Of a stretch of 64,000 nt of DNA, positions 43,781 through 55,600 are shown piece after piece (position 1 is the stretch's first letter; every line of letters starts with the position of its first letter). The DNA lies in assembly GCA_035610365.1 (NCBI GenBank), contig CM069434.1, positions 98,072,806-98,136,805 on the forward strand, read 5' to 3'. This stretch comes from Aquatica leii. Taxonomy: Eukaryota > Arthropoda > Insecta > Coleoptera > Lampyridae. The notes under the pieces were generated by a model. The model saw nothing but the letters and a program-made list of their open reading frames with translations. It was not told the DNA's origin and searched no databases. Position numbers and translations under genes: made by a program.

Positions 43781-44640
43781 TATACAGAGTATTCCATCAT
43801 ATCAGCACAACACAAACGTACATTTTTTTTTAAACCGAACACTATGTATATTAATACGTTTTTGAAATCCTCTTTAGGTCTACTTTACCATGATGCACTT
43901 TAAGTTAGTCTCTACTTTTTTCAAAATTTATGACTTCAAAGAATGGCATGGTATTGAGAAACAAAATCTTGTATCGAAATGATATTTTGGTATAAGGCTT
44001 AGCACTATTATCCATAAAAGCTCCGAACACATAATTGCGTACTACTGGGTGTTTTGTATTAAAGATTAAAGATGCAAAATGCAACTATCTCAAAGGCAAT
44101 GGTTTTAAAGATATTTTATTTTATTGGCAAAAATACACTTATTGTCGACTATTAAATTTAAATTATTTGTTGGTCATCTAGTATCCTATGAAAATAATTG
44201 CAAATTCTGACAAACAAATAAACTAATTATTTTTCTTAAATTAATAACTATTTTTAAAGTCACCCCCACTTGAATTAATACGATGGTTGCCTTTTTTCGA
44301 GAAACGACTCTTTTGGTTTTGGCCAACAGACAGTTTTTGTCACTTATTCCAAACACATAAATCATATCAACCATTTCTTTAGCATAAACATTTCATTTAA
44401 TGCAAAATTATAAGAACACTGTTTTACTGACTTTGACAATAGAGTAATATCTGTCAAAAAGTGTACTTTTGTCAATAAAATAAGATATCTTTAAAACCAT
44501 TGATTTTTCTCTGCAAGATGTAAAGTTCTAAATTAAATTGTTCCATTTAAAAAAAATCGAGTTTTGGCGTTGTAAAGTTCTGCACCTTTGACCTTTAATA
44601 CAATACACTCGAAACTTTTTTGGCCAAAATCACTCGAAAT
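43781..44640. repeat. MITE-like repeat with internal inverted repeat
   Basis: The segment begins TATACAGAGTATTCCAT (43782 on), resembling the TATACAGGGTGTTCCAT ends common in insect repeats. The arm 44098-44150 (AATGGTTTTAAAGATAT...) is the inverse of 44451-44502. Non-coding. The outer right end is uncertain. Confidence 0.4.
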
Positions 44641-44699
44641 AGCACAAATCGTTATGATGACTTCTTGTTAATAAAATAAATCAAGATTTTAATCAGCTG

Positions 44700-47600
44700 A
44701 CATCGGCTACAAGTTACTAACTATTGGATTACTGAGAAAACTGAATTAACTAATAGAGACTATCAAAACACAAACACGATCATCAACGTTGTACACGCCA
44801 GTTCTGCATCTTACTAAACTCAAAGTGAGTCTTTTAATTAAATCTAACATTAAATACAAAATTGTAATAAAGAGTAAAAGTTTTTAAATAAAAATATAAA
44901 CCATATTACTAAGGCTAATAATCTCTAAACAATTTTACGACTTATATAAAAGTTTTTATAAATTGTAATAATAAATTCAATTTACTAACTACAGTGCACG
45001 CCGCTGATTAAAATCACAGATAATATTATGAATTTGATGATGTTATCATTTTATTAAAGAACGAGCCGGATGTTTGTTACTACATTGAGAAAACATCGCT
45101 TATAGTAGTCATAATGTCTGTTTATGTTATCTATTTTCGTTTCAGGTTTGTTTCCATACATACAATGTTCGCGGGTTTTATGACAAGGTTAAATAATCAT
45201 AAGCAATTTCATAACGTTAATACTCAATATTCTATATTTCTAGAAGGGCATGGGATATACATTCATACATATAAACTTATATGTTCTCGCTTTTCTAAGA
45301 ACCTGTTTTTTTATCTTTGATTTACCTTACCATCTCTTAATACAACAACTTAAACTAACTTCTTATTTATCTATATGGACCATACCTTATACAAACCCAT
45401 ACTTAAACTAAAATTAAATAATTGGCCCAACAAAGGCTCTAAAATGACTTTCAACACAATGCAACAACAATAACATATAATATAAGAAATGCAAAATGTG
45501 CGAATACAAAACAAATGTCTATCTTTAACATCTTATCTGGCACTAGCTTTAGAAGGCTTTAAACAAACAAAACTAAATGTTTAAAGACAAAGGGCAAATT
45601 CTTGTAAACGATCGGCGAATCACACTTCCTATAGTTGATACAAACCCCCGCTGTAAATTGGTTATTTTCCTAAATTTCTGTGAAACAAAAATTGTAATTG
45701 TCATCTTAATTAACAGTAGAGTATCGGCTTGTAGTTTAGAATTATTTGATTGTCACTTAGTCTAGAGCTGGAGCTCAGAGACATATTCTTCGCTCCATCG
45801 TTCCTATAAATGTTAGTTTGCGAATTAAGTGGTTTGAAAAATTGAAAATATTGAAGCAGTTATTAAAATGTAGTCATGTTCAGGTACTGCCGTTAAAGTG
45901 CGCCCAACAAAAAAATAAGCGTGGTTAAAAGACTCAAATCGTCTTGAGATAAAGGAATAAGCGGTTGAAAACTTAAAATTGTTTTTATTTGTCAAAAAGA
46001 CAGCTTCTCATAAGTTAAAACCATCTGATCGGACACTAGCTTTCTACAACTTACCAAAATGTAGATATCGAGGGGATTAAAATGGTAAGCTATAACTTTG
46101 CGACCGTTTGCTTTAGAAATTGATACATTTTGCAAAGCGAAAAATTTCAAGTTACTTTAAAGCAGAATTTACTCCAACAAAATTGATACCATTCTCTGAA
46201 TGTATAATTCTTGGCCTGCCTTTGCGAGCAACAAACCTCCGTAGAGCCACTAAAAGGTAGACGAAATAGTGTTTAATTTAAATTGAACTACTTTAGTAAC
46301 AAAGTAGACAAAGAAACATAATTAAGATTTGGACGTCTTACAGTTGCGACTCTTGCGGCCTTTAATAGTAAACGGATTTACATGTTGTCAAATCTAATCT
46401 AAAGCCGTTAAAAAAATCTTCTCTATAAAAATTTTCTCTGATGAAATAACTTTGGAAAAGAAATACCTGCAGTCAATTCCAAGCTAAGTAAAGCTACGAG
46501 TGGCCAAAAAAAAGCAGACGCGGTGTTCAGATTGTACGTTGCAAAAGAAGACTGCGGCGGTAGACCGCCAAAAAAATGCTCTTATAACATTTGTACGAGG
46601 TCAACAAGCACCTGCCGATACATCATCTTAATGTCAGTAGATATTGCATAGCAAAGTCGCACCAAAAGCTAGAAGAGATCTTGTATTACAGAACCAACTA
46701 TTTGTAGGTCGTTCAAGGAATGACTGTTCTAGTTTAAACAGAGCCATCAAATGAAAATTTAATAGAGCTTTTATGAGGTTATCAACTGACATTCGAAAGT
46801 TGGAGCGCATTAGTAAGTAGTGCATCCGAACTCAACAAAACAAGCAAATATTAAATCATTTAAGCTATTGTTACAGCAAAGTGTAACGGCACATAAGTTA
46901 ATTGTTGTACAAGTTGATTAACGTTAATGTTCAGGGGTTGATTGTCTGAGGCGATTTATTTAATTCCTTTTTCATTCTTATTATAATATCGATTGCATTA
47001 ACTGACAACTAACTACCTAACTGTTTACTATTTCATTATTTAACTATTACATTGTTTAATGTTCAACTATTAACTATAAATAAAAACTATCTATTGAGAC
47101 TGACCCACTTTATTTATACGTAATGAAATTGTCACAGCTGCTCACTCATCACTATTGCCAATGTTTCTTTTTCTTTTACATAACTGTTAGAGCAAAGTAT
47201 TCCATAACTAATAATCATGAAATCAATTATACCTTAAAACTCTACAAACAAAGCTCGTGAAAAATGTAGGTAAAGTACACTTTTTCTTTGACGTATTTGA
47301 CAAGTCGCCCCTGTAGTTTCTGCAACTTGCAAAGGTGCCTGCCTTCTGTCTCTACATTTGTATTTAAAAATTTTATTAAATTTTATTAATGAACGCAGTT
47401 GAAAGCTGCATGTACATTTATAGAACTGAAAATCATCCGACTCAATGCGCTATTTTTACGCGTTTATGGCAAGATTAAAGAATCATTGACAATTTCATAA
47501 TGTTAAAACTCAGTAAAATATGTATAAACATATATGTTCTCGCTGTTCTAAGAACGTAGTTTTCTCTATTTTTGTTTTACCTTACCACTTTTTAATACAA

Positions 47601-48350
47601 CTTAACCTTACTTCTTATTCATGTATATGGACCGCACATTATTATACAAACTTGTACTCACACTAAAATTAAATATTTGGCCCAACAAAGGCCTTAACAT
47701 GAACAATAACTTGTTCTACATTAATTTTTGTATAGTAAGTAAAAAATTCAATTATTGTGTACTTTAAAAATACTTATTTTGCATATTCAGCATATTTATT
47801 CAAGACTTTTGACTGACCTACGTAGCATTATCTCATTTAAACATCTGTAAATGCGTTATCTTTGTGTTACTTTGTATTTTTAGCGTACTTAGGAAGTATG
47901 TGCAGTTCTTACAACAACAATTTAATTTAGCTACACAATTTTTTTAATAACGATGTTTTCGATTTATTTAGCTTAAAATTTAGATTTTTTTTTAAATGTT
48001 TTATTACAATTTTTGTACTGATGTTTTTTGCTTGTTTTGATGCTAAAATATCATCTTCTAAATTTAAAACCAGTTAATCAGATACACGGTGTATGTATTA
48101 ATTGCCTTTAACCAATAAACATTTTTTTTGAATATTGGGTGTTGTAATTTGGTTATTGTTGTCAAAAACTACAAATCCCAATGCGATTCCATTAAACGGC
48201 GTCTACTCTATTAGATTACTAAAAAAACTGAATTTACTAATAGAGATTATCAAAACACTAATATAGAAAATCAACGTTGTAAACGCTAGTTTTGCTCATT
48301 CTGTGACTTTTAAATCAGTCCAACATCAAATATAAAGTTGTTACAAATAA
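44700..48350. repeat. Diverged direct repeat, two copies about 2.3-3.5 kb apart
   Basis: 44715-44860 resembles 48202-48340 (shared AATAGAGA-TATCAAAACAC, ATCAACGTTGTA-ACGC). 45165-45450 resembles 47455-47700 (shared TATGTTCTCGC, TTACCTTACCA, TTGGCCCAACAAAGGC). Copies are in the same direction and non-coding. They may be two decayed copies of one repeat or duplicated gene-flanking DNA. The 45460-47440 stretch between them holds no recognised gene. Confidence 0.5.
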
Positions 48351-48814
48351 GATCTACATAGAATCAAATACGAATCAACAAAATATCTTTAAACTAACAA
48401 AAATTGTTTGTAACGTGTTTTCTAGTTAAAATATTGTTGAGTATATATGAAAAAATATATGTAACTTCAAAATTTAAAAAAAAAACATTATTTTTTAATT
48501 CTTTGACATTTTAGTATTTTTAAGGGTTTTTAAAAAATACATTTCTAAATTCTATGTCTACGTTGAAAAAACAAGCATCAAATCTAAAATAATCTTATAT
48601 TATTTATTGTTTATTATGTTTTAGAAACGGGTAAATAATTGTCCCCTCTGTTTTTATGTTACATTTTTTAGCATTTAACGAAGACGTGTGTGTAGCTTTT
48701 ATTTCTGCTAATATAACTTTGACAGAATTGAAAAATAAGATTTCCCAAATTTATAAAAAAAAATTATCGAACAAAATATCCCGCACAAGTCTACGTTGCA
48801 AGAAGGCGAGGCCG

Positions 48815-48865
48815 TATACAGAGGGGGGGGGGGTTTGGGGGTTCAACCTCCCCCCCCCCGAAATC
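48815..48865. repeat. G-run/C-run hairpin
   Basis: A run of about ten G, a TTTGGGGGTTCAACCT spacer, then about ten C, within 48825-48860. It can fold into a strong hairpin or a G-quadruplex on the plus strand and stands out in AT-rich DNA. It lies just upstream of the hAT transposase remnant. Confidence 0.7.
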
Positions 48866-48969
48866 CCGATAAAATAAGCAAAAAAAACTTAATCTGGCAA
48901 GTGCGGATACGTGCAAAATACGGAGCCCCTCCAATTGTTTAGGAACTATTAAGTCAGTCGGAATTTTTT

Positions 48970-50023
48970 TTCGCTCATCTGCACTACGCACGGCGGTACT
49001 GACAGAAGCTATTACAAATCACATACCAAATTCTAAGCACAAAAAGTTAATATCAATGTGCGAAACCCGATGGGTCCAGAGACACGATAGTGTGATGCGT
49101 TTTCATGAAATCCTTTTGCCTATAGCTCATGCTTTAGAGAAGTTAAAGGATACGGGAAATAAGAAAACCTCGCAAGCAGCTAACCAGTTGCTGGTTGCGA
49201 TACAATGTGGAAATTTTCTTCTAAATCTTAACATCGCCACCAAATTGTTTTCAATAACAATTAATCTTTGCAAACATTTGCAAGATGTCGGCTGTGATTT
49301 CGCAACTGCATGTTATCACGTCGACGACGTAATAACTGCCCTGACTGGGATAAGTCAAGAAGCAGAGACACATTTCTCATTATTATTTAAACAGGGTGAG
49401 GAACAAGGAAAACGAGGAACGGGGAAGATTTCAAGATGACAATGCCGCGACGAGTAGGGCGCCAACAACATCGGGACAATGTAGCGGCTCTTCTCGAAGA
49501 ATATTATAGAATTGTTGCATTTCTTCCGATAGTCGACCATATGATTACTCATTTAACTGAACGGTTTGTCAATCACAAATCAATAATAGGATCGCTATCA
49601 TTGTTAATGCCGCAAATATTTGGCGTCAGCGCTAACAAGTTACAGGAGGCAGTAAAATTTTACAGCTCACTTCTCTGTGACGCAACAAATTTTGAAGGGT
49701 AGTTTATGGTTTGGCGAGCGAAGTGGTCAAAAATTGATGCAGCTCAATTGCCCACTACACCCCTAGAAGCTTTGGACAACTGCGACATAATGATGTTTCC
49801 CATGATTCACAAGTTCCTTACAATCCTTGTGACGCTACCTGTGCCGACGGCAACACCAGAACGTACCTTTTTCTCGTTGCGTCGCCTAAAAACTTATTTA
49901 AGGAACAGCATGGGACAGTCGCGACTCACTGGACTGGCCTTAATGAACGTCCATCGCAATATTCAAATTAATCCAGAGATCGCTGTCCAGCGCTTCATGT
50001 CTCAGCCACGACGTATAATATAG
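48970..50023 (+). pseudogene. hAT transposase C-terminal half (ZMYM1-like), broken
   Basis: The frame open from about 48970 (first Met 49056) reads AITNHIPNSKHKKLISMCET then RWVQRHDSVMRFHEILLPIA, typical of hAT transposases of the ZMYM1/P-protein-repressor type. After a frame change near 49436 and a TAG at about 49700 it continues to the C-terminal dimerisation domain: FPMIHKFLTILVTLPVPTATPERTFF split at 49795-49870, then SLRRLKTYLRNSMGQSRL. The N-terminal half, with zinc finger and first catalytic Asp, is missing. Non-functional remnant. Confidence 0.75.
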
Positions 50024-50039
50024 TATAGTCTTCATATTA

Positions 50040-50165
50040 CTAGTGCAAGACCAAGACCAAGACAAAGATAATAACACGATTAGCAAGACCAAGACTGGAT
50101 GCAAGACTAGGTCTGCAAGATATTGACATAAACAAGACTATCTTGCAAGACTCTTGCAGTTTTTT
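50040..50165. repeat. CAAGAC-rich tract after the hAT remnant
   Basis: The hexamer CAAGAC and variants recur many times (for example CAAGACCAAGACCAAGAC at 50046-50063 and CTTGCAAGACTCTTGCAG near 50143-50160). Position right after the transposase suggests subterminal repeats of the hAT element. Confidence 0.6.
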
Positions 50166-50939
50166 TCTTATTACGAACGATTATTTACATTTTTTTATTT
50201 ATCCCACATACAAAAAACATTTGTTTTCCCAAAAAAATTATTGTATGTATACATGAAAGTAAAAAGTTTTTTGAAAAAGGGTTGTTTTGACTTTAGTAAA
50301 ATGATGTTGATTTGAAAAATAAAATTATAACTAATTAGTAACCACTGTAATCATCTTAAATGAAATATTTACTTAAACCAAATAAAACTATTTGAAATTT
50401 GACTAAAATGTAATTTTATTAAAATGAATTATGTCAAAAAAGCATTTTATAATTAAGATGTACAATAAAACAAATTTAGTTTTCCAGAAGAAGAAAGTTT
50501 ACAGTAAAATTGTTTTCAAACAGAACAATACAGTAAATTTTAAATAAAATATATTTTTCTGTCACTTATAAATAGAAATCATATAGGTAGATAGGTACCA
50601 ATAAAACATTAATTCTCATATATTCCTAAAGTGTTGAAAGACGCTGTTACGAATTTTAGCAACATTAGCTTATTTGAATTAATTTCATATTTTTTTGAGT
50701 TCATCGAATAAACTCTTCACATTTCTATGATCTAATAAAAGTATATACAAGTAATAAAATAACTCGTAAAATAACAATTTGTTGAAAAGTTTTAAATTAT
50801 TAATTCTAAATTTGTACCAAAAACCAAAATTTATGAATTTATCCAATGCATCAGAAATCTTGAAAATCACTGAAGATTTCTTAAAACCAATTTCATCAAA
50901 ATTTAAAAAAGAGGAATTGGACTTTTACTTGCGAACAAG
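50166..50939. other. AT-rich stretch with no recognised gene
   Basis: No coding homology recognised, apart from a 61-codon plus-strand frame at 50779-50964 that leads into element III and could be its degraded upstream pol sequence. Confidence 0.3.
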
Positions 50940-51199
50940 TATTTCAAAAACAGGTAAATACTAACCAAAATATTAAACTCACTGACCTACGGACAAACCA
51001 TTTAAATGCCGAAGAAAAAACTGCTCCTAAAAATCTCCTACATCAATATCAGGAAATATTTCATAATCCAAATGAAAAATTAACCTTTTCAAATCAATTA
51101 AAACATGAGATTAAAAGAACCGATAAAATTCCAATACATACGAAAACGTATAGGTATCCTTATATCCACAAACAAGAGGTCTCTAATCAATTTAACAAG

Positions 51200-52402
51200 A
51201 TGCTCGAAGATGATATCATTCGTCCATCCCAGTCACCCTGGAGTTTACCATTATGGATTGTTCCAAAAAAACTAGACGCCAGCGGAAAACAAAAATGGCA
51301 AATAGTAATAGACTATAGAAAAATAAACGAAAAAACCATTGACGATCGCTATCCCTTACCAAACATCAACGATATATTAGATAAACTAGGACGATGTCAA
51401 TACCTTACTACCTTAGATTTAACGTCAGGATTTCATCAAATCCAAATGCATCCTAATTCCACCAACAAAACTGCTTTTAATACAGAAAATGGTCACTACC
51501 AATATGCAAGAATGCCGTTCGGACTAAAGATTGCTCCAGCTACTTTTCAAAGAGTTATGGATGACATTCTAAAAGAAGTTCAAAACAAGATATGCTTAGT
51601 ATACATGGACGACATTATAGTATTTTCTGCTTCTCTACAAGAAGGCATAAACAACCTAAAACAAGTATTTAATAAATTAAAATTAGCAAGATTCAAAATA
51701 CAGTTAGACAAATCCGAATTCTTACACAAAAGCGTAGAATTTCTAGGACATGTTGTCACATCTAAAGGAATACGGCCAAATCCGAAGAAAGTTGAAGCGA
51801 TAGAAAACTTCCCAATTCCCAAAACAGCTAGACAAATCAAATCTTTTCTTGGATTAATAGGGTATTACCGACAATTTATAAATAACTTCGCCAAACTAAC
51901 AAAACCATTGACGGAATGCCTAAAAAAGTACAAGAAGATAGAACACAACCAAGAATTCATAAACTGCTTTGAAAATTGCAAAAAGATATTAACAAACAAC
52001 CATATAATACAATATCCCGATTTTTCCAAACCTTTTCACTTGACAACAGACGCTTCAAATTTAGCAGTAGGTGCAGTACTATCACAAGGACCAATAGGAA
52101 AAGACCTCCCCGTAGTTTATGCATCTCGTACCTTCAACCCAGCAGAATGTATCTATAGCACTACAGAAAAGAAATTACTTGCCATAGTATGGGCAGTAAA
52201 ATATTTCCGCCCTTACCTCTTTGGAATAAAATTTAATATAATAACAGACCACAAACCACTTCAATGGTTATTCTCCTTAAAGGAACCGAATTCCAAACTT
52301 GTAAAATGGCGTCTTAAACTAGAAGAGTACGATTACAAAATAATTTACAAGAAAGGCAAATTAAACACAAACGCAAATTATTGCAAAAGTTGGCGACCAT
52401 AA
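51200..52402 (+). pseudogene. Element III reverse transcriptase and RNase H
   Basis: A 400-codon uninterrupted frame; coding sense begins upstream (about 50970). RT motifs: IIRPSQSPWSLPLWIVPKK, VIDYRKINEKT, LDLTSGFHQI, MPFGLKIAPATFQRVMDD, and the catalytic box as YMDD (about 51601-51612). RNase H motifs: TTDASNLAVGAVLSQ, STTEKKLLAIVWA, ITDHKPLQWL, ending with a damaged DALSR motif (NANYCKSWRP). Closest in style to 17.6/297 errantiviruses. It is the least damaged gene in this element. Confidence 0.85.
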
Positions 52403-52564
52403 TAATAATCTTGAAGATATACAAGACGAAACGCCTCAAGGAAAACAGAACAACCAGAACGATGATGAAACTGTACACAGTTGTCAGGAAAATCCAATTA
52501 TAGAAATTCCGTACACCGAGAAAACACTAAACACTAAACTAATTAAGCAAAACATTAAAATCTG

Positions 52565-52840
52565 CTGAATTAATGGCAAAAAGATTTTTTAATTGCCTAC
52601 CTGCTGAGGTACAAAATTTGGAGTACATTATATTCAAAAAAAAGATTAAGAATTTCCTTATAAGCAAAGCATTTTACTCATACGATGAATTCTTTAGCTG
52701 TAAGTTTGAAAATCACTTTAATTAATTATTATTATTGTTAATATTTTGTTTTCTTCTTATTTGACGTATGTAAGTAACTATGTTTACATGGCATAAATAA
52801 ATTATTATTATTAAATTATTATTATTAAACTTGTTTAGAA
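52565..52840 (+). mobile_element. 5'-truncated LINE inserted in element III
   Basis: Reads FNCLPAEVQNLEYIIFKKK and KAFYSYDEFFS, the C-terminal end of a LINE reverse transcriptase, then a short 3' untranslated part and a (TTA)n/(ATT)n tail at 52800-52832. It separates the element III RNase H end from the FRNQVIISACVKNQ tether segment. A clear target duplication was not seen. Confidence 0.65.
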
Positions 52841-53298
52841 ACCAAGTAATCATTTCAGCGTGCGTAAAAAATCAAGAAGACTTTAAAACAAATATACAGA
52901 AAACATTTGATAATAATCGCTTACATTTTAAAATTCCCAGAACCAAACAAAAAGAACATTTTTTCAAAATATTCTCCGAACATTTTGAACGAAACAAAAC
53001 TTACTGTCTACATTTCACCTGCAAAGACTTAGAAAAACCATTTATACGAACAGTACAAACCTATTTTAAGAATAAATTGTTTAATTTATTCATCTCAAAC
53101 ACTTTTGTCACACATCTTTTCGAGGAAGATGAACAAAAAGTAAAACTGAAACATTATCACGAAACAAAAACATATCACTTAACCTTATTAAAACCTCAAC
53201 ATTTTGTTTCAGAACATCAAAATGAGACTAACCGTATTAATAACCTTACTAACCAATTTAACCCTATATTATTAAGCAAAATTAATAACACAAATTAA
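52831..53298 (+). pseudogene. Element III tether region between RNase H and (lost) integrase
   Basis: 155 codons. The start, FRNQVIISACVKNQEDF, matches the FKNQI-type segment that stands between RNase H and integrase in 17.6/297 elements. The end of the frame runs into a different-frame env start, because the integrase has been deleted. In element II the same location carries a macro domain instead. Confidence 0.6.
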
Positions 53299-54592
53299 TT
53301 TACTTTAATGAATTAAAGAACAAACTAACCACCTTCACACATAACACACGCTTTAAGCGAGGAGCGATTAATGGCATAAGAACTGTAGCAAAATGGTTAT
53401 TCGGTACCTTAGATTCAGATGACGAGAATTACATCTATTCGCACCTTGAAACATTAGCAAACAAAAAGGAGCAAACTCAGAGAATTTTGAAGAATCAGCA
53501 AAGTGCGTTAGAAGAAATAACACAAGGATATAATAACAATTTCAAAAAATTAAAACAAAATCAGGACTTATTACAGTCTCAGTTTAAATACAATCAATAA
53601 CATCAAACAGGCATTTATCTTTTCAAACTTTATAGATGATTTATTATTAAAATCACAATCTATTCAGAATGTAATTAGAAATATTGAAGTAGCAATTTCA
53701 TTTGCTCGTTTAAATGCTTTACATGTGTCAATCATAAAACCTGACCAATCGAAACGGGCCATAACAAAAATTCATTCAATTTACAATTTAAGGAAAATTC
53801 CTACTTTAAAAAATTTCTTTAATTACTATACGTTATTCTCAAGTCAAGTTATAATCAGAGATAAAATAATCTTGTTTAAAATTCACGCTCCTATTATATC
53901 TCAAACCTATAAATACTTCCGAATGTATATGATCGTACCTGAACTACTTATTATTCAATGACCTGTACTATTGGACAACATCCGAAGAATGCCCAGAAAT
54001 AGAAGACTCGTACTATTGTCAAGAAAGCAAGCTTCGGAAAACTCAACCCTGTCTAGCTACCATAATCCAAAACGGCAACAACACCTGTACTACAACACCC
54101 GTACATTTGGAAACGACAAGTGTGGCTCAAATCAACGCTAAACAAATACTAGTTGTACCAGTGGGATTAGTCAAATTACAAACTGAATGTAATGGAAAGG
54201 GCTTATATTAAATCCAACAACCTAGCATAATCTCCTTAGAAGGATGCAAAGTCACAATTCTTAACAAATGTTACCAACCTGAAGAAAGTCTACACGACGA
54301 ATACATTTTCAACTTACCAAGAATGAACCTTAAGACACCTGGAGTCAACAAGCAAACTACAAAGTTATGGAAGTTACACGAGTTAGAAGATATAAACATC
54401 AAACATATAAAATTGATTACCGACAATATAACATGTGAATCTTCAAAGCCTCATCATCAGTGGATAAATAGTGCAATGATCATCTCTCTAATATTAGGGA
54501 CAGTAGTGATAATAGTTATAATTAGGTATAAGAAATGTGATAGACCACGGAAAATTCCGGAACCAACATTTTCCGACTTAGGGAATATTTAA
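53223..54592 (+). pseudogene. Element III envelope (baculovirus F-type), broken
   Basis: A signal-like start MRLTVLITLLTNLTLYY at 53223 is cut by stops. A furin-type site RFKR at 53349-53360 is followed by GAING. Heptad-rich sequence follows at about 53440-53600 (LANKKEQTQRILKNQQSALE), and a transmembrane anchor with a basic stop-transfer lies near 54474-54535 (MIISLILGTVVIIVIIRYKK). The order is that of errantivirus/baculovirus F fusion proteins. Several frame changes; the protein cannot be made. It is unrelated in layout to the envelope of element II. Confidence 0.7.
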
Positions 54593-54960
54593 GTTAGTCT
54601 TTGTATTTCTATTTTCTTTGTAATCAATATCAAAATATTTAAGTAAGTTATTGTATTTACTATGTAATCAATTAAAGTTAAACTTGTACTTGCAAATATT
54701 AATTATGAAAGCGGGCTCTGTAAACAAACAGACGTGATTGGGTTCAACTACTGGACTTCTAATTATTTGTGTGAATAGATATATAGAACCGATTAGGATT
54801 AGAAAAGTTAGTTGGTACGTGACAATAGTAGTCGTAAGACATAGTTTTTCACCACCAGTAATTATTTGTACTAATTATAATTCTATAATAAATTTTATAA
54901 CGATTAATAAAGTGTCAACATAATCAAAATATTTTTAGGGTAAATGGTGTATTATTTATT

Positions 54961-55600
54961 TAGAATAATATAAATGCGAGCTTTCGAACTTGGTATAAGT
55001 TCTTCGTCAGGCAAAATTAAGTTAATTTGACAATGGTAAAAACTAAGGTAACTAAAAACAATAACTATAAGGGAACTAGATAATAAGCGCAAGTTAGTTA
55101 GCTGCAGCATTTGCTCGAAGGTCTAAAGGAAAACCACTATAAAAATTCTAGACGTAGCTTAAGTGTCAATGGTGGACAAATTAAGATTAAGAAATAACAG
55201 GTAAGCATGTGTCAGAAAGTTCGTAACCACTATCTCTATTGAAATTGTTAGGATGTTTGATAATTTCAATAGCTTCCTAATCTTTCTTGATTTGCAGTTC
55301 TTTGTTTTAGAAACTGTTTTAGTTTTCACCAAGTTTATATCATGAAGAGTCTCAAGTGCATGTTCGGCAATGGCAGACTTAGTAGGTTATAGTAAACGAA
55401 GATGTCTTTTATGTTATTTTAATCTCCTATCTATAGTTCTACCCGTTTCGCCAATATGTACCTTGCCACAAGTGCATGGGACTTGGTACACTCCACAGGT
55501 AATGTAAAGTATTTTGTCTTTTATAGGATTCAACAAATTTTTAATCTTAGTAGTAGTATTATAAGCTACTTTTATCTTATGTTTACTTAGTATAATGAAA
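54961..55600 (-). pseudogene. Penelope-like element, piece 3: GIY-YIG endonuclease and 3' end
   Basis: Minus-strand frame 55644-55414 contains ILSKHKIKVAYNTTTKIKNL and GVYQVPCTCGKVHIGETGR, the GIY-YIG endonuclease of Penelope-like retroelements, with Cys residues before the HIG. Toward 54961 a decayed tail ends in a hammerhead-like core. The upstream RT part lies at 58716-58150. The reading at the two facing ends (VLPFVSNISDKI, then ILSKHKIK) fits one continuous protein, so both belong to one copy. Confidence 0.75.
54971..55010 (-). ncRNA. Hammerhead-ribozyme-like core at the Penelope 3' end
   Basis: On the minus strand: CTGACGA (55010-55004), helix II GAACTT/AAGTTC with a five-base loop, then GAAA (54985-54982) and GCTCGC. 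This fits the CUGANGA-helix-GAAA core known from Penelope-like elements. Helix I is not evident, so activity is uncertain. Confidence 0.45.

Larger units (their letters stand above)
50940..54925 (+). mobile_element. Element III: errantivirus-like (17.6/gypsy group) remnant
   Basis: Order on the plus strand: pol linker, RT, RNase H, the tether region seen in 17.6-like elements, no integrase, env, and possibly a 3' LTR at about 54719-54921 (TGTAAACAAACA...GTGTCAACA, preceded by GAAAGCGGGC). gag and protease are missing. The integrase is deleted between about 53170 and 53222. A 5'-truncated LINE interrupts it at 52565-52840. No 5' LTR found. Confidence 0.75.

Noticed and set aside
46000-46830. 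A coding remnant around the KEDCGGRPPKKC reading
   Set aside because: The reading is short and interrupted and I could not match it to any family.
50040-50165. CRISPR-like array from the repeated CAAGAC units
   Set aside because: Units are six bases with irregular spacing and no spacers; it is a simple subterminal repeat next to a hAT remnant.
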